Source: Mycolicibacterium psychrotolerans
GTDB taxonomy: Bacteria; Actinomycetota; Actinomycetes; Mycobacteriales; Mycobacteriaceae
Direction of reading: 5' to 3'
Length of the DNA stretch: 64,000 nt
Assembly: GCF_010729305.1 (NCBI RefSeq)
Contig: NZ_AP022574.1
Location: 3,100,001 to 3,164,000, forward strand
Position 1 is the first letter of the stretch, and each line of letters begins with the position of its first letter. The translations under genes were made by a program, and so were the position numbers. Positions 16,667 to 24,281 of the stretch are shown in pieces. The notes under the pieces are model-generated. The model was not told the DNA's origin, made no database searches, and worked only from the letters and a program-made list of their open reading frames with translations.

Positions 16667-16867
16667 TTGAGCACCCACGACCACGACCCCATCATTTTCG
16701 CCCCCGAGGTTGCCGAGATGCTCGGCGGCATTCCCCTTGCGACGCTGCGCTATTGGACATACACCGGCACCGGGCCGCGCTCGTTCAAGCTCGGTCGGCG
16801 TCGCGCCTACCGGCTGTCCGAGGTGCGGTCCTGGCTGGCCGCGCAAGAGACCGCCGCGCACGCCTGA
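16667..16867 (+). CDS. xis: AlpA/excisionase-like helix-turn-helix protein
   Basis: A 66-residue winged-helix protein of the HTH_17/excisionase type (FAPEVAEMLGGIPLATLRYWTYTGTGPRSFKLGRRRAYRLSEVRSWLAAQE). Small proteins of this kind bend attachment-site DNA to direct excision, and AlpA-type members activate satellite genes. An AGGAG ribosome site at 16656-16660 is six bases before the TTG at 16667; an in-frame ATG at 16640 is a weaker alternative. It is the first gene of the rightward transcript, and a stable hairpin follows it. Confidence 0.8.
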   Translation: MSTHDHDPIIFAPEVAEMLGGIPLATLRYWTYTGTGPRSFKLGRRRAYRLSEVRSWLAAQETAAHA

Positions 16868-16877
16868 AACAGCAGAA

Positions 16878-16909
16878 CGCCCCGCCGGGGAGGAGTTCCC
16901 GACGGGGCG
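16878..16909 (+). terminator. GC-rich hairpin after the excisionase-like gene
   Basis: CGCCCCGCCGGG (16878-16889) pairs with CCCGACGGGGCG (16898-16909), giving 12 positions with one mismatch and an 8-base loop. No U-tract follows, so it may attenuate rather than stop transcription into the replication gene. The remaining 130 bases up to 17041 hold no gene that I can support. Confidence 0.4.
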
Positions 16910-17040
16910 AACTAGAGAGGCACCCGATCAAAGATGACCAGCGCCCAGCATACCCGGTGGGGGTACTTCCCGCACTGCCCGAGCACGCGGTTTCGCCGTC
17001 GATTGTGGTCGGCCCGCGCCGTCCCGGTCGGAGGTGCCGC

Positions 17041-18612
17041 GTGACGGTCACGACAGCTGATCGCAACGGCCACAACGGCAGTCCCTACCCAGACAAACCC
17101 GCGTGGGTCGATATTGCGAAGGCCGCACAGGTTCGCGACGAGGGCGACCAACGAGCTGCCGACCGGTACCGCGCGCGCGACCTCCTGAGCGCGTCGGATC
17201 GTGCGGTGGCGGCGGCTGACGCGCTGGCCGATCTGCGGAAAGCGATGGCCGACAACGCCGACGTATTCACGTCGAGTGGGGTGCTGGCCCACACGTCGCG
17301 GTTCGCCGAGGATCGCAGTGCTGATCGGTACGGGGTGCTGTTCGGTGTCAGCTTGCACGCCGTGTTGGCGGTGCCCCCGCAAGTGGTCCTGCCGCCCATC
17401 ATCGGGGGCGAGGTGTCGCTGAACCTGCTACTGGCCGTCGTGGGCAGTTCCGGCGGTGGGAAGGGCACCACCGACAAGACCGCCAAGGCTGCGGTGCGGA
17501 TGAAGGTCGGTGGTCGCCGCGTCGCCCCGGTATTGCCGATGCTGCCCATTGGCACCGGGGAGGGCATCAACCGGACCTACGCCCACGCCGAGCGCGACAA
17601 GCTCGGCAGCGGGCAGGTGGCCTTGCGCTGGCACACCTACGCCGCGCTGTTCGGCTGCCGCGACATCGCGACGATGGACGCCCTGACCGCGCGCCAGGGT
17701 TCGACGCTGCTGCCCGAGATGCTCAAGGGGTACATGGGCGAGGAACTCGGTTTCGCCAACGCCGACAAAGACCGTCGCGTCATCCTGCCGATGCATAGCT
17801 ACCGGTTGTGCTTGTCGGCGGGAGTGCAGCCCGAGAACGGTGCGGTTCTGCTCAACGATCAGGCGCGGAGGGACGGCGTACCGCAGCGGTTCCTCTGGAC
17901 CCCCGTCCGGCCCGGCGTGGCCCGCAACCGGCGCAGCGCCGACGCCAAGACCGTTGACCCGCTGACCGTCGAGGTGCCTGACTTCGGCATCGACCCGCTG
18001 ACGTTCGATGTCGGTGACGAGGACGACGACGAGGCAGGCATCTATGACCCCGCCGCGTGCCCCTTGGTGCCGATGGGCGTCGCGTCGAATATCGCGCAGC
18101 AGATCATCGACGCGGACGCCGCGAAGGACTTGGACCCGTTCGGGCGCAGCGCGGACCCACTTGCCGGCCACCGCCTGCTGGCTCAACTCAAGCTCGCCGC
18201 CGCCCTGGCCGTGCTGCACAACCGGACGTTCGTCGGCCCCGAGGACTGGCAGCGGGCCGAGCGTCTGATGGTGGTCTCCGCAGCGGTGGCACAGGTGGTC
18301 GATGCGGAATCGGGTGCGGCTGCCCAGCGCGACGCCGTGCTACGCGGTCAGATTGACGGCCACCGGCTTGCCGCTGCCGACGACACCCGCCACAGCGCCG
18401 CACTGCACAGCCTGATGAACCGGGTCACTCGGTTCCTCGGCGAGCAAACGGATTGGGTGTCACGCAGCACGGTGGATCGGTCGGTTACCTCGAAGCTGCG
18501 GCGCAACCTCGGCGAGGCACTGGCATCTCTGCTCGACATCGGTGCAATCGAGCGCCGTGAGGTCGAACGCGCTGGTCAGACGGTTCCCGAGTACCGGATT
18601 AGGGCGGTGTGA
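17041..18612 (+). CDS. P-loop replication protein of the element (primase/helicase-like)
   Basis: A 523-residue protein with a nucleotide-binding loop VVGSSGGGKGTTDKT (about residues 134-147; GxxxxGKGT rather than the usual GKS/T), an acidic central insert, and a C-terminal region that looks like a winged helix (TDWVSRSTVDRSVTSKLRRNLGEALASLLDIGAIERREV). This resembles DUF3987-type or RepA-like ATPases that replace a primase-helicase in phage satellites; the family assignment is tentative. GTG at 17041 follows a CGGAGG site. It lies immediately before the iteron array, the arrangement seen in SaPI-type islands where Rep initiates at an adjacent origin. Confidence 0.75.
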   Translation: MTVTTADRNGHNGSPYPDKPAWVDIAKAAQVRDEGDQRAADRYRARDLLSASDRAVAAADALADLRKAMADNADVFTSSGVLAHTSRFAEDRSADRYGVLFGVSLHAVLAVPPQVVLPPIIGGEVSLNLLLAVVGSSGGGKGTTDKTAKAAVRMKVGGRRVAPVLPMLPIGTGEGINRTYAHAERDKLGSGQVALRWHTYAALFGCRDIATMDALTARQGSTLLPEMLKGYMGEELGFANADKDRRVILPMHSYRLCLSAGVQPENGAVLLNDQARRDGVPQRFLWTPVRPGVARNRRSADAKTVDPLTVEVPDFGIDPLTFDVGDEDDDEAGIYDPAACPLVPMGVASNIAQQIIDADAAKDLDPFGRSADPLAGHRLLAQLKLAAALAVLHNRTFVGPEDWQRAERLMVVSAAVAQVVDAESGAAAQRDAVLRGQIDGHRLAAADDTRHSAALHSLMNRVTRFLGEQTDWVSRSTVDRSVTSKLRRNLGEALASLLDIGAIERREVERAGQTVPEYRIRAV

Positions 18613-18959
18613 TCGTGGACGAGGGTGTGGCACCTGTGGCACCCGGTGTGGCACCGCCGGATGAACTATTTACGCAGCTCAGCGGGGGTGTGGCACCTGT
18701 GGCACCTGTGGCACCCCCTGGCGCGAAAACTCGCTACCTAAGAGTGCTATACGAAGTCGCCCGTTTCACCTTCACAGCTAACTATTCAAAGACAGTTCCG
18801 TGGCCGTGTTCGTGCGCGGTGGGGTGCCACAGGTGCCACAGGTGCCACACCCTGTTTGACCTGCGGTTTTGGGTGTGGCACCGGTGCCACACCGGGTGCC
18901 ACAGGTGCCACACCTCCTCGGACCGCGAGGCAGTGAATACCCGAGAGGAGCAGCGATGA
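18609..18959 (+). CDS. Possible small protein overlapping the iteron array
   Basis: A 116-codon frame that starts as GTGA with the stop of the replication gene and ends as ATGA with the next gene, so it would fit a coupled operon exactly. Its translation is dominated by the iterons: VAPVAPVAP from the left cluster, and CHRCHRCHT plus WHRCHTGCHRCHT from the right. Because the iteron is 9 bp long, tandem copies keep any frame open, so the frame may be accidental. A Cys/His-rich metal-binding protein is conceivable. I give it low weight and treat the DNA repeat as the primary function. Confidence 0.35.
   Translation: MIVDEGVAPVAPGVAPPDELFTQLSGGVAPVAPVAPPGAKTRYLRVLYEVARFTFTANYSKTVPWPCSCAVGCHRCHRCHTLFDLRFWVWHRCHTGCHRCHTSSDREAVNTREEQR
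18626..18912. repeat. Iteron array: candidate replication origin of the element
   Basis: Thirteen exact copies of the 9-mer TGTGGCACC or its complement. Six are direct copies at 18626, 18635, 18647, 18689, 18698 and 18707. Four of the inverted copies start at 18823, 18832, 18841 and 18883; a direct copy at 18874 abuts the last of these. Two more inverted copies start at 18895 and 18904. The two clusters flank 107 bases, of which 18721-18800 is about half A+T in a genome that is about two thirds G+C. Opposed iteron clusters around an AT-rich unwinding region just 3' of the rep gene are the known design of SaPI-type origins. Confidence 0.8.
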
Positions 18960-19180
18960 CGAGCACTCAGACCGAGACCGACGAATGCACCTGGCTGTGC
19001 GACTACTGCGCTACCTGCGCGGTGGGGCCGGACTGCTCGCGCCTGGACGTGATCGTCGAGCCCGACGAGATCGAGTGGCGCGGCGGGGCGGTGGTCACCG
19101 CTCGCTACCGCTGCGGCTGCGGGCACGAATGGACGTGCCGCTGGTCGTCGGAACTCCTGCACCCCCAGAGAGGAATTTGA
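18956..19180 (+). CDS. Small cysteine-rich protein of the element
   Basis: A 74-residue protein with many cysteines arranged as pairs (CTWLCDYCATCAVGPDCS, then YRCGCGHEWTC), probably one or two zinc-binding knuckles. The start ATG at 18956 has a GAGAGGAG site upstream. No family recognised. Small zinc proteins between replication and packaging genes are common in phages and satellites and often regulate late genes, but nothing here proves that. Confidence 0.65.
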   Translation: MTSTQTETDECTWLCDYCATCAVGPDCSRLDVIVEPDEIEWRGGAVVTARYRCGCGHEWTCRWSSELLHPQRGI

Positions 19181-19185
19181 GAACC

Positions 19186-19440
19186 ATGTCGATACCGAAA
19201 CATGATCTTGACGCCGCACTGACCGCGCTGGCGCTCGTTGAGGCTTCCCTCGACCGCGACCTCGAACGCGCGAAGATGTTGATCGACTCGGGGCAGGACG
19301 GCTCCGCGATCCTGAACTACCTCGTTCTGTTCGTTGACCGCCTTGCGCGCAGCGCGAACCCGAAGAACCCCAAGCTCATCACCGAGGCACTACGCGCAGC
19401 GTTCCTCGCCGCCGAGCTTGACGGCGACGGCGAGAACTGA
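19186..19440 (+). CDS. Small helical protein of unknown function
   Basis: An 84-residue, probably all-helical protein (HDLDAALTALALVEASLDRDLERAKMLIDSGQDGSAILNYLVLFVDRLARS). Its position directly before the HNH-terminase genes is where a small terminase subunit often lies, but it has no visible DNA-binding motif and I do not assign that role. ATG at 19186 follows GAGAGGAATTTGA; the stop shares a base with the HNH start (TGATG). Confidence 0.6.
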   Translation: MSIPKHDLDAALTALALVEASLDRDLERAKMLIDSGQDGSAILNYLVLFVDRLARSANPKNPKLITEALRAAFLAAELDGDGEN

Positions 19441-19928
19441 TGACCCTGCGTCCCTGCATCGAGTGCGGTGAGCCCGCCGACGGGCCACGCTGCCCCGAGC
19501 ACGTCCGTCCATCGTCACCGAAGGCGTCGGCTGCCCTGCGGGGCTATGACGCAGCCTGGCAGCGTCTCAGCGCCAAGGCGCGGCGTCTCCAACCGTGGTG
19601 CTCCGACTGCGGTGCCACCGCTGATCTACAGTGCGATCACCGGCCCGAGGCGTGGGCACGCAAGGCGGCGGGCAAGCCGATCCGGCTGGCCGACGTGGAC
19701 GTGGTGTGCGGCCCGTGCAACCGCGCCCGTGGCGCAGCCCGCGCGCAGCAAACTCCTGTACGGGGCCAGCAAACACGCCCCTCGCGCGAGACCAGGGGGA
19801 TGACCCCTCCCCGGGGGGTATCAGACCCGCGCGGTGAGGCTAAGTTCGAGAAACTCACCGATTTCGGGTCGATCCGCAGACGGCCAGCAAACAGCGAACT
19901 GGCGACAGCTAACGGGGTGCCGCGATGA
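19440..19928 (+). CDS. Phage-type HNH endonuclease
   Basis: A 162-residue HNH nuclease with paired zinc cysteines (Cys54/Cys57 and Cys90/Cys93) around the catalytic core LQCDHRPEA (Asp66, His67) and CNRARG (Asn94). HNH proteins beside terL, as in HK97-like phages, stimulate terminase cleavage during genome packaging and are a consistent part of capsid-forming satellites. The C-terminal 60 residues are basic and low in structure. It overlaps terL by ATGA. No separate small terminase is recognised. Confidence 0.87.
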   Translation: MTLRPCIECGEPADGPRCPEHVRPSSPKASAALRGYDAAWQRLSAKARRLQPWCSDCGATADLQCDHRPEAWARKAAGKPIRLADVDVVCGPCNRARGAARAQQTPVRGQQTRPSRETRGMTPPRGVSDPRGEAKFEKLTDFGSIRRRPANSELATANGVPR

Positions 19929-21376
19929 GGGCCGGGCCGAAGGGCACGGTCAAGGCCGCGCCGCTGGACCTGTCGGACTATCCGGCGGGGCGGGCGGCGC
20001 GCCGTGAGCGGTTCATAGGGGAGTACCTGGTGACGCCGCGCGGTCATGGTGCCGGTCAGCCGTTCAACCTGCGGACGTTCCAGCGGGACATCATCGGCGG
20101 CGCGTTCGCGCCGGGTGTCCGCACCGCGCTGGTGTCCATCCCGCGCGCCAACGGCAAGACCATGCTGGCCGCTGCGCTGGCGGTGGCTGAGCTGTTCGTC
20201 GGCGACATGTCCGCCGAGGTGCTGGTGGTCGCCAGCGACCAGCGGCAGGCGAACATCACGCTGCGCTACGCCAAGCGCATGGTCGAGCTGAATCCGGTGC
20301 TCGCCGAGCGGGTGCAGGTGTTCGCGGACCGGCTGTATCTGCCCGAGAACGACGCCACCCTATTGCCGCTGCCCGCCGAGCCGGGTGCGCTGCACGGGCA
20401 CGACCCGTCGCTGTTGATCGTGGATGAGTTGCACGTCGTCACCGAGGCCGTCTGGGAGGCGGTGACCTCGGTGTCGGGGAAGCGGCCCGAGTCGCTGACG
20501 CTGGCGATTAGCACCCCGGCCAGCTCGCCGGACAGCGTGATGTGGCGGCTGGTGGAGCACGGGCGCGGCGGTGATGACCCGTCGTTCTACTTCCGGGAGT
20601 TCGCCGCCCCCGATGGCTGCACGGCGACCGACCGTAAGGCGTGGCGCGTCGGCAATCCGGCGCTGGCGTGCCGTGACCCGTTCCTGAGCGAGGACGGCAT
20701 CGAGGCTGCCCGCCGGACGATCCGCGAGCCGGTGTTCCGCCAGCTTCGGCTTGGTCAGTGGGTGACCGGGGTGGAGGCGTGGCTGCCGTGGGGTGCCTGG
20801 GACGACTGCGCGGCGCAACGGGCCGTACAGCCCCGTGAGCGGGTGGTCTTGGCGTTCGACGGCAGCGCCAGTGGGGACTCCACGGCGCTCGTTGGCTGCA
20901 CGCTCGACGGCTATATCTGGCTTGAGGGCATCTGGGAGAACCCCGGCGATCCGCGCTGGCGGGTGCCCCGTGAGGACGTGGACCGCGCTGTGGACATGGC
21001 GTTCGACCGCTACGACGTCGCCGAGCTGGCTGCGGACCCGTGGGGCTGGCGCAGCGAGATCGAGCAGTGGGCCAAGCGGCACGGTGAGCGCCGCGTCGTC
21101 GAGTGGAACACCGCGAATGCGCAGCGGATGGCCCCGGCCACCGACCGGCTGTATCAGGCGGTGACGACCAAAGCCGTCGCCCACGACGGCGACTCGCGGC
21201 TGGCGCTGCACGTGGCGCATTGCGTCGCCAAACCGACCCCGATGGGCGATCTGGTCAGCAAAGACAAGCGGGGATCACCTCGCAAGATCGACGCCGCCGT
21301 CGCCGCCATCGTGGCGTTCGACCGTGCGGCGTGGCATGGAACCAAGAACCGTAAGAGAGCAAGGAGTTTCGCATGA
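19925..21376 (+). CDS. terL: Terminase large subunit
   Basis: A 483-residue packaging motor. The N-terminal ATPase has Walker A as SIPRANGKTM (about residues 71-80) and Walker B as SLLIVDELHV (Asp167, Glu168), with a coupling motif AISTPAS. The C-terminal RNase H-like nuclease has acidic positions in VLAFDGSASGDSTAL, LAADPWGW and KIDAAVAAIVAFDRA. All key residues are intact, so it should be functional. It would package the element's own DNA into its own procapsid. It overlaps both neighbours by four bases. Confidence 0.93.
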   Translation: MRAGPKGTVKAAPLDLSDYPAGRAARRERFIGEYLVTPRGHGAGQPFNLRTFQRDIIGGAFAPGVRTALVSIPRANGKTMLAAALAVAELFVGDMSAEVLVVASDQRQANITLRYAKRMVELNPVLAERVQVFADRLYLPENDATLLPLPAEPGALHGHDPSLLIVDELHVVTEAVWEAVTSVSGKRPESLTLAISTPASSPDSVMWRLVEHGRGGDDPSFYFREFAAPDGCTATDRKAWRVGNPALACRDPFLSEDGIEAARRTIREPVFRQLRLGQWVTGVEAWLPWGAWDDCAAQRAVQPRERVVLAFDGSASGDSTALVGCTLDGYIWLEGIWENPGDPRWRVPREDVDRAVDMAFDRYDVAELAADPWGWRSEIEQWAKRHGERRVVEWNTANAQRMAPATDRLYQAVTTKAVAHDGDSRLALHVAHCVAKPTPMGDLVSKDKRGSPRKIDAAVAAIVAFDRAAWHGTKNRKRARSFA

Positions 21377-22716
21377 CCCAGACCGAAACATTGACCACCC
21401 TGTTGCAGAAGCTGGACGAGCCGGTGGCCACGTACACCGCGCTGGACCGCTATTACGACGGCACGCAACCGCTGGCGTTCCTGTCGCCAGAGGCCAAGGT
21501 GGCGCTGGGCACCCGGTTCGGGCGCATGGCGTCGAACATCCCCCGTCTGGCGGTCACCGCGCTGGCCGAGCGGCTGCGCATCACCGGGTTCACTGCCGCC
21601 GACGTGTGGGCCGAGTGGATCAGGAACGACCTGGACCAGACCAGCGGTGTCGCCCACCGCGAGGCGCTGCTGTTCGGCGACAGCTACGTCATCGTGTGGG
21701 CCGACGCGCTCGGGCGGCCTAACGTGACCATCGAGTCGGCGAAACAGGTTGCCGTGCAACGTGATCCGGCGACGCGTCAGATCACCGCCGCGGTGAAGCG
21801 GTGGGAGACCAAGACGACCACCGAGGCCGCGCTGTACCTGCCCGACGAGATCGTGCGGCTGCGGGCCAACTCGACCGGCGCGACCATCACCGGGTTTCAG
21901 ACCATCGGGACGATCCCCAACCCGCTGGGTGTCGTCCCGGTCGTCAACCTGCGCAACTCCGACCGGCTGCTCGACGACTTCGGCAGCAGCGAAATCGACG
22001 ACCTCATGCCGCTGGTCGATGCGCTGAACAAGACGCTGGCCGACCTGATGGTCACCAGCGAGTACGTCGGTCGGCCCCGGCGGTGGGCCACCGGCATCGA
22101 GCTGACCGAGGAGCCGGTGCTCGACGCCGAGGGCGACCCGGTGCTCGACGAGGCCGGGCAGCCGGTGATGCGGGAGGTCAATCCCATCCCCGAGGGTCAC
22201 CGCGCCATGATCAGCGAGAACGATCAGGCCAAGTTCGGGCAGCTCAACGCCGCCGACCTCGGTGGCTACGAGGCGGCGGTGCGGGTGATCCTCGGCCAGA
22301 TCATGGCGGTGTCCACGCTGCCCGCGCACTACGTCGGGGTGTTCACCGACAACCCCGCGAGCGCCGACGCGCTGCGGGCTGCGGAGGCATCGCTGACGGC
22401 CCGCGCCGAGGCTCGTCAGGCGACGTTCGGGCGTGCCTGGGAACAGGTGGCCCGGCTCGTCGTCGCCGTCCGCGATGGTGTGGACCCGGCGACGGTGGAG
22501 GTGCGGGTGCAGTGGGCCGACGCCGCGACCCGCTCGGTGGCGCAGGAGGCCGACGCGGTGGTCAAGCTCCACCAGGCCGGTTTGCTGCCCGCGTCCTACG
22601 CGCTGGCCAAGCTCGGCTACTCCGATGACGAGATCGCCGAGATTCGGGTGGCGCGTCGTGCCGAGGCGCTCGACGGGGCCGGGCTCAGTCTGGTGAGGGG
22701 CGGTCAGACCGCGTGA
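21373..22716 (+). CDS. Phage portal protein
   Basis: A 447-residue portal protein of the SPP1 gp6-like type (LDRYYDGTQPLAFLSPEAK ... NIPRLAVTALAERLRITGF ... EALLFGDSYVIVWADALGRP ... LRNSDRLLDDFGSSEIDDLMPLVDALNKTLADLMV). Twelve copies would form the DNA entry ring of the capsid. Length is normal for actinophage portals and the frame is unbroken. The coupled starts (ATGA before, GTGA after) keep it in stoichiometric order with the terminase and minor head protein. Confidence 0.92.
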   Translation: MTQTETLTTLLQKLDEPVATYTALDRYYDGTQPLAFLSPEAKVALGTRFGRMASNIPRLAVTALAERLRITGFTAADVWAEWIRNDLDQTSGVAHREALLFGDSYVIVWADALGRPNVTIESAKQVAVQRDPATRQITAAVKRWETKTTTEAALYLPDEIVRLRANSTGATITGFQTIGTIPNPLGVVPVVNLRNSDRLLDDFGSSEIDDLMPLVDALNKTLADLMVTSEYVGRPRRWATGIELTEEPVLDAEGDPVLDEAGQPVMREVNPIPEGHRAMISENDQAKFGQLNAADLGGYEAAVRVILGQIMAVSTLPAHYVGVFTDNPASADALRAAEASLTARAEARQATFGRAWEQVARLVVAVRDGVDPATVEVRVQWADAATRSVAQEADAVVKLHQAGLLPASYALAKLGYSDDEIAEIRVARRAEALDGAGLSLVRGGQTA

Positions 22717-23420
22717 GCGTCGTCGAGGACTACCAGGCGCAGACCGAGGCGTTGGCGGCGGCGACCGCTGCGCAAATGCTGGCGCTCTACGCCGCGTTGC
22801 AAGCCGGGGGTTTGTCGCCGCCCGCAGCCACCGAGGCGATGGCGGCGGTGGTCAACGTCGCCAACGCTGCGGCGACAACGCTTGCCGATCTCTTCGTGAC
22901 TGCTCAGATCGAGGTGGCGTCTCGGGAACCGGCACCGCCGACGGGAATTGCGCCGACCGACGACGGCCCCCGGCTGACCAAGGCGGTGGCGACGATCCTG
23001 GACGATCTGGACGACGACGAACCCGACGACCTGGACGACGGACCTGCCGAGGAACGTGCCGACGACGAACCCGCCGAGGAGGGCAGCGAGTCCAGCGACG
23101 CCGAGGAACCCGCCGAAAACGCCGACCCGGTGGACACTGCGGCGATGCGCCTGGAACGGCTGGCCCGCGCCGAGCCGCTCGACACCGGGCAGGACATCGT
23201 CGTCGAGATCATCAACCGGCTGCCGCAGGTGGAGGGGTGGACGCGGGTGCTCGACGCCGACCCCTGCGAGCGGTGCCAGCGGTGGGCCGAGGACGGGCGG
23301 GTGTTCCCGAAGGACGCCCATTTCAAGCGGCACCTCAATTGCAATTGTCAGCAACAGATCGTGATGACTACGCCGGGCGAAATGCGCAGCGGCACAGAGA
23401 AAATGGAGAAACCAGCATGA
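22713..23420 (+). CDS. MuF-like minor head protein
   Basis: A 235-residue protein that follows the portal gene, as Mu gpF/SPP1 gp7-type proteins do. The N-terminal half is helical; residues about 95-140 are a very acidic linker (DDLDDDEPDDLDDGPAEE). The C-terminal part carries ADPCERCQRWAEDGRVFP and HLNCNCQQQIV (Cys185/Cys188 and Cys210/Cys212), the cysteine pattern of phage minor capsid proteins. It is shorter than typical MuF proteins and has no added toxin domain. Confidence 0.8.
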   Translation: MSVVEDYQAQTEALAAATAAQMLALYAALQAGGLSPPAATEAMAAVVNVANAAATTLADLFVTAQIEVASREPAPPTGIAPTDDGPRLTKAVATILDDLDDDEPDDLDDGPAEERADDEPAEEGSESSDAEEPAENADPVDTAAMRLERLARAEPLDTGQDIVVEIINRLPQVEGWTRVLDADPCERCQRWAEDGRVFPKDAHFKRHLNCNCQQQIVMTTPGEMRSGTEKMEKPA

Positions 23421-23881
23421 GCGCCACACTCGACGACAACACCACTGACGACCAGATCACCGAGGGCGCCGAGCAGGCCGACAACGTGGAGACCGACGAG
23501 GATGCCGGTGCCGACGACGTTGCCGAGACCGACGACGACGAGGACGATGGCGGCGCTGGTGAGACGTTCACCCGCCCCTACGTCGAGAAGCTGCGCCGCG
23601 AGAACCAGCGGTACCGCGAACGGGCTGCCGAGGCCGACGTGCTGGCGCAGCGTCTCCACACCGCGCTGGTGGCCGCGACGGGCCGACTGGCCGACCCCAG
23701 CGATCTCGATTTCGACGCCGCCCACCTGGACGACGCCGACGCCCTCGCGGCTGCGGTGGACGATCTGCTGACCCGTAAGCCGCACCTGGCGTCCCGGCGT
23801 CCCGTCGGCGACATCGGGCAGGGGGCGACGCGGACGGGGGACACCGTGGACCTCGCGGGCATCCTGCGTTCCCGCGCCTGA
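23417..23881 (+). CDS. Putative capsid scaffolding protein
   Basis: A 154-residue protein with an extremely acidic N-terminal third (about residues 5-50) and a central coiled-coil segment (PYVEKLRRENQRYRERAAEADVLAQRL). This is the usual pattern of actinophage scaffold proteins lying just before the major capsid gene. The capsid protein here is short and lacks a fused delta domain, so a separate scaffold is expected. ATG at 23417 overlaps the previous stop (ATGA). Confidence 0.75.
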   Translation: MSATLDDNTTDDQITEGAEQADNVETDEDAGADDVAETDDDEDDGGAGETFTRPYVEKLRRENQRYRERAAEADVLAQRLHTALVAATGRLADPSDLDFDAAHLDDADALAAAVDDLLTRKPHLASRRPVGDIGQGATRTGDTVDLAGILRSRA

Positions 23882-23961
23882 CCTACGTGTCGGACCGCTT
23901 CGATAGCGTCAACACCGGGCCGCAATCCGCGCGGCCACTGACGTAGTTCGAGAGGAAACCA

Positions 23962-24165
23962 ATGGCAGACGACGACGTGCAGGACCAGATCACCGAGGCT
24001 TCGGAGGCCGCCAAGCTCGCAATACTGCGGCGGATCGAAAAGCTGGCTTCGGGCACGAACAGCGGAAGCACCTTGCAGTCATTGGGATACGCGTATGCCC
24101 TTGTTGTCGGTGCTGCTCACGGCTACCTGCCCGGCGGCCCTACGGATGTCAACGTGAGCAAGTAA
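23962..24165 (+). CDS. Small protein of unknown function between scaffold and capsid
   Basis: A 67-residue protein (DVQDQITEASEAAKLAILRRIEKLASG ... LGYAYALVVGAAHGYLPGG), probably one amphipathic and one hydrophobic helix. The GAGAGGAA site before the ATG is good. It is not overlapped with its neighbours, unlike the rest of the cluster, and could be a cargo (moron-like) gene or a small head protein. No family recognised. Confidence 0.55.
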   Translation: MADDDVQDQITEASEAAKLAILRRIEKLASGTNSGSTLQSLGYAYALVVGAAHGYLPGGPTDVNVSK

Positions 24166-24183
24166 CAGGTCAATCGCTATGCT

Positions 24184-24214
24184 GATGGGGTCGCGCCTGA
24201 TGCGCGGCCCCATC
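24184..24214 (+). terminator. Hairpin upstream of the major capsid gene
   Basis: GATGGGGTCGCGC (24184-24196) pairs with GCGCGGCCCCATC (24202-24214), giving 13 pairs including one G-T, with a 5-base loop. No U-tract follows. It may process or stabilise the capsid mRNA so that capsid is made in excess over the upstream head genes, or it may attenuate transcription. Confidence 0.45.
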
Positions 24215-24281
24215 GCTCTGGCGTCCTGATGACGCGGCGGAATACCTAGACCGCTGTTTTCGACCCGTCAGGAGAGCCATC

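Noticed and set aside
16546..17040. Upstream extension of the replication protein to 16546
   Set aside because: It would overlap the excisionase-like gene and the divergent promoter. CGGAGG before the GTG at 17041 gives a natural start.
18626..18912. Possible CRISPR array
   Set aside because: Repeat units are 9 bp, partly tandem without spacers and in both orientations. No cas genes are near, and an iteron origin explains it better.
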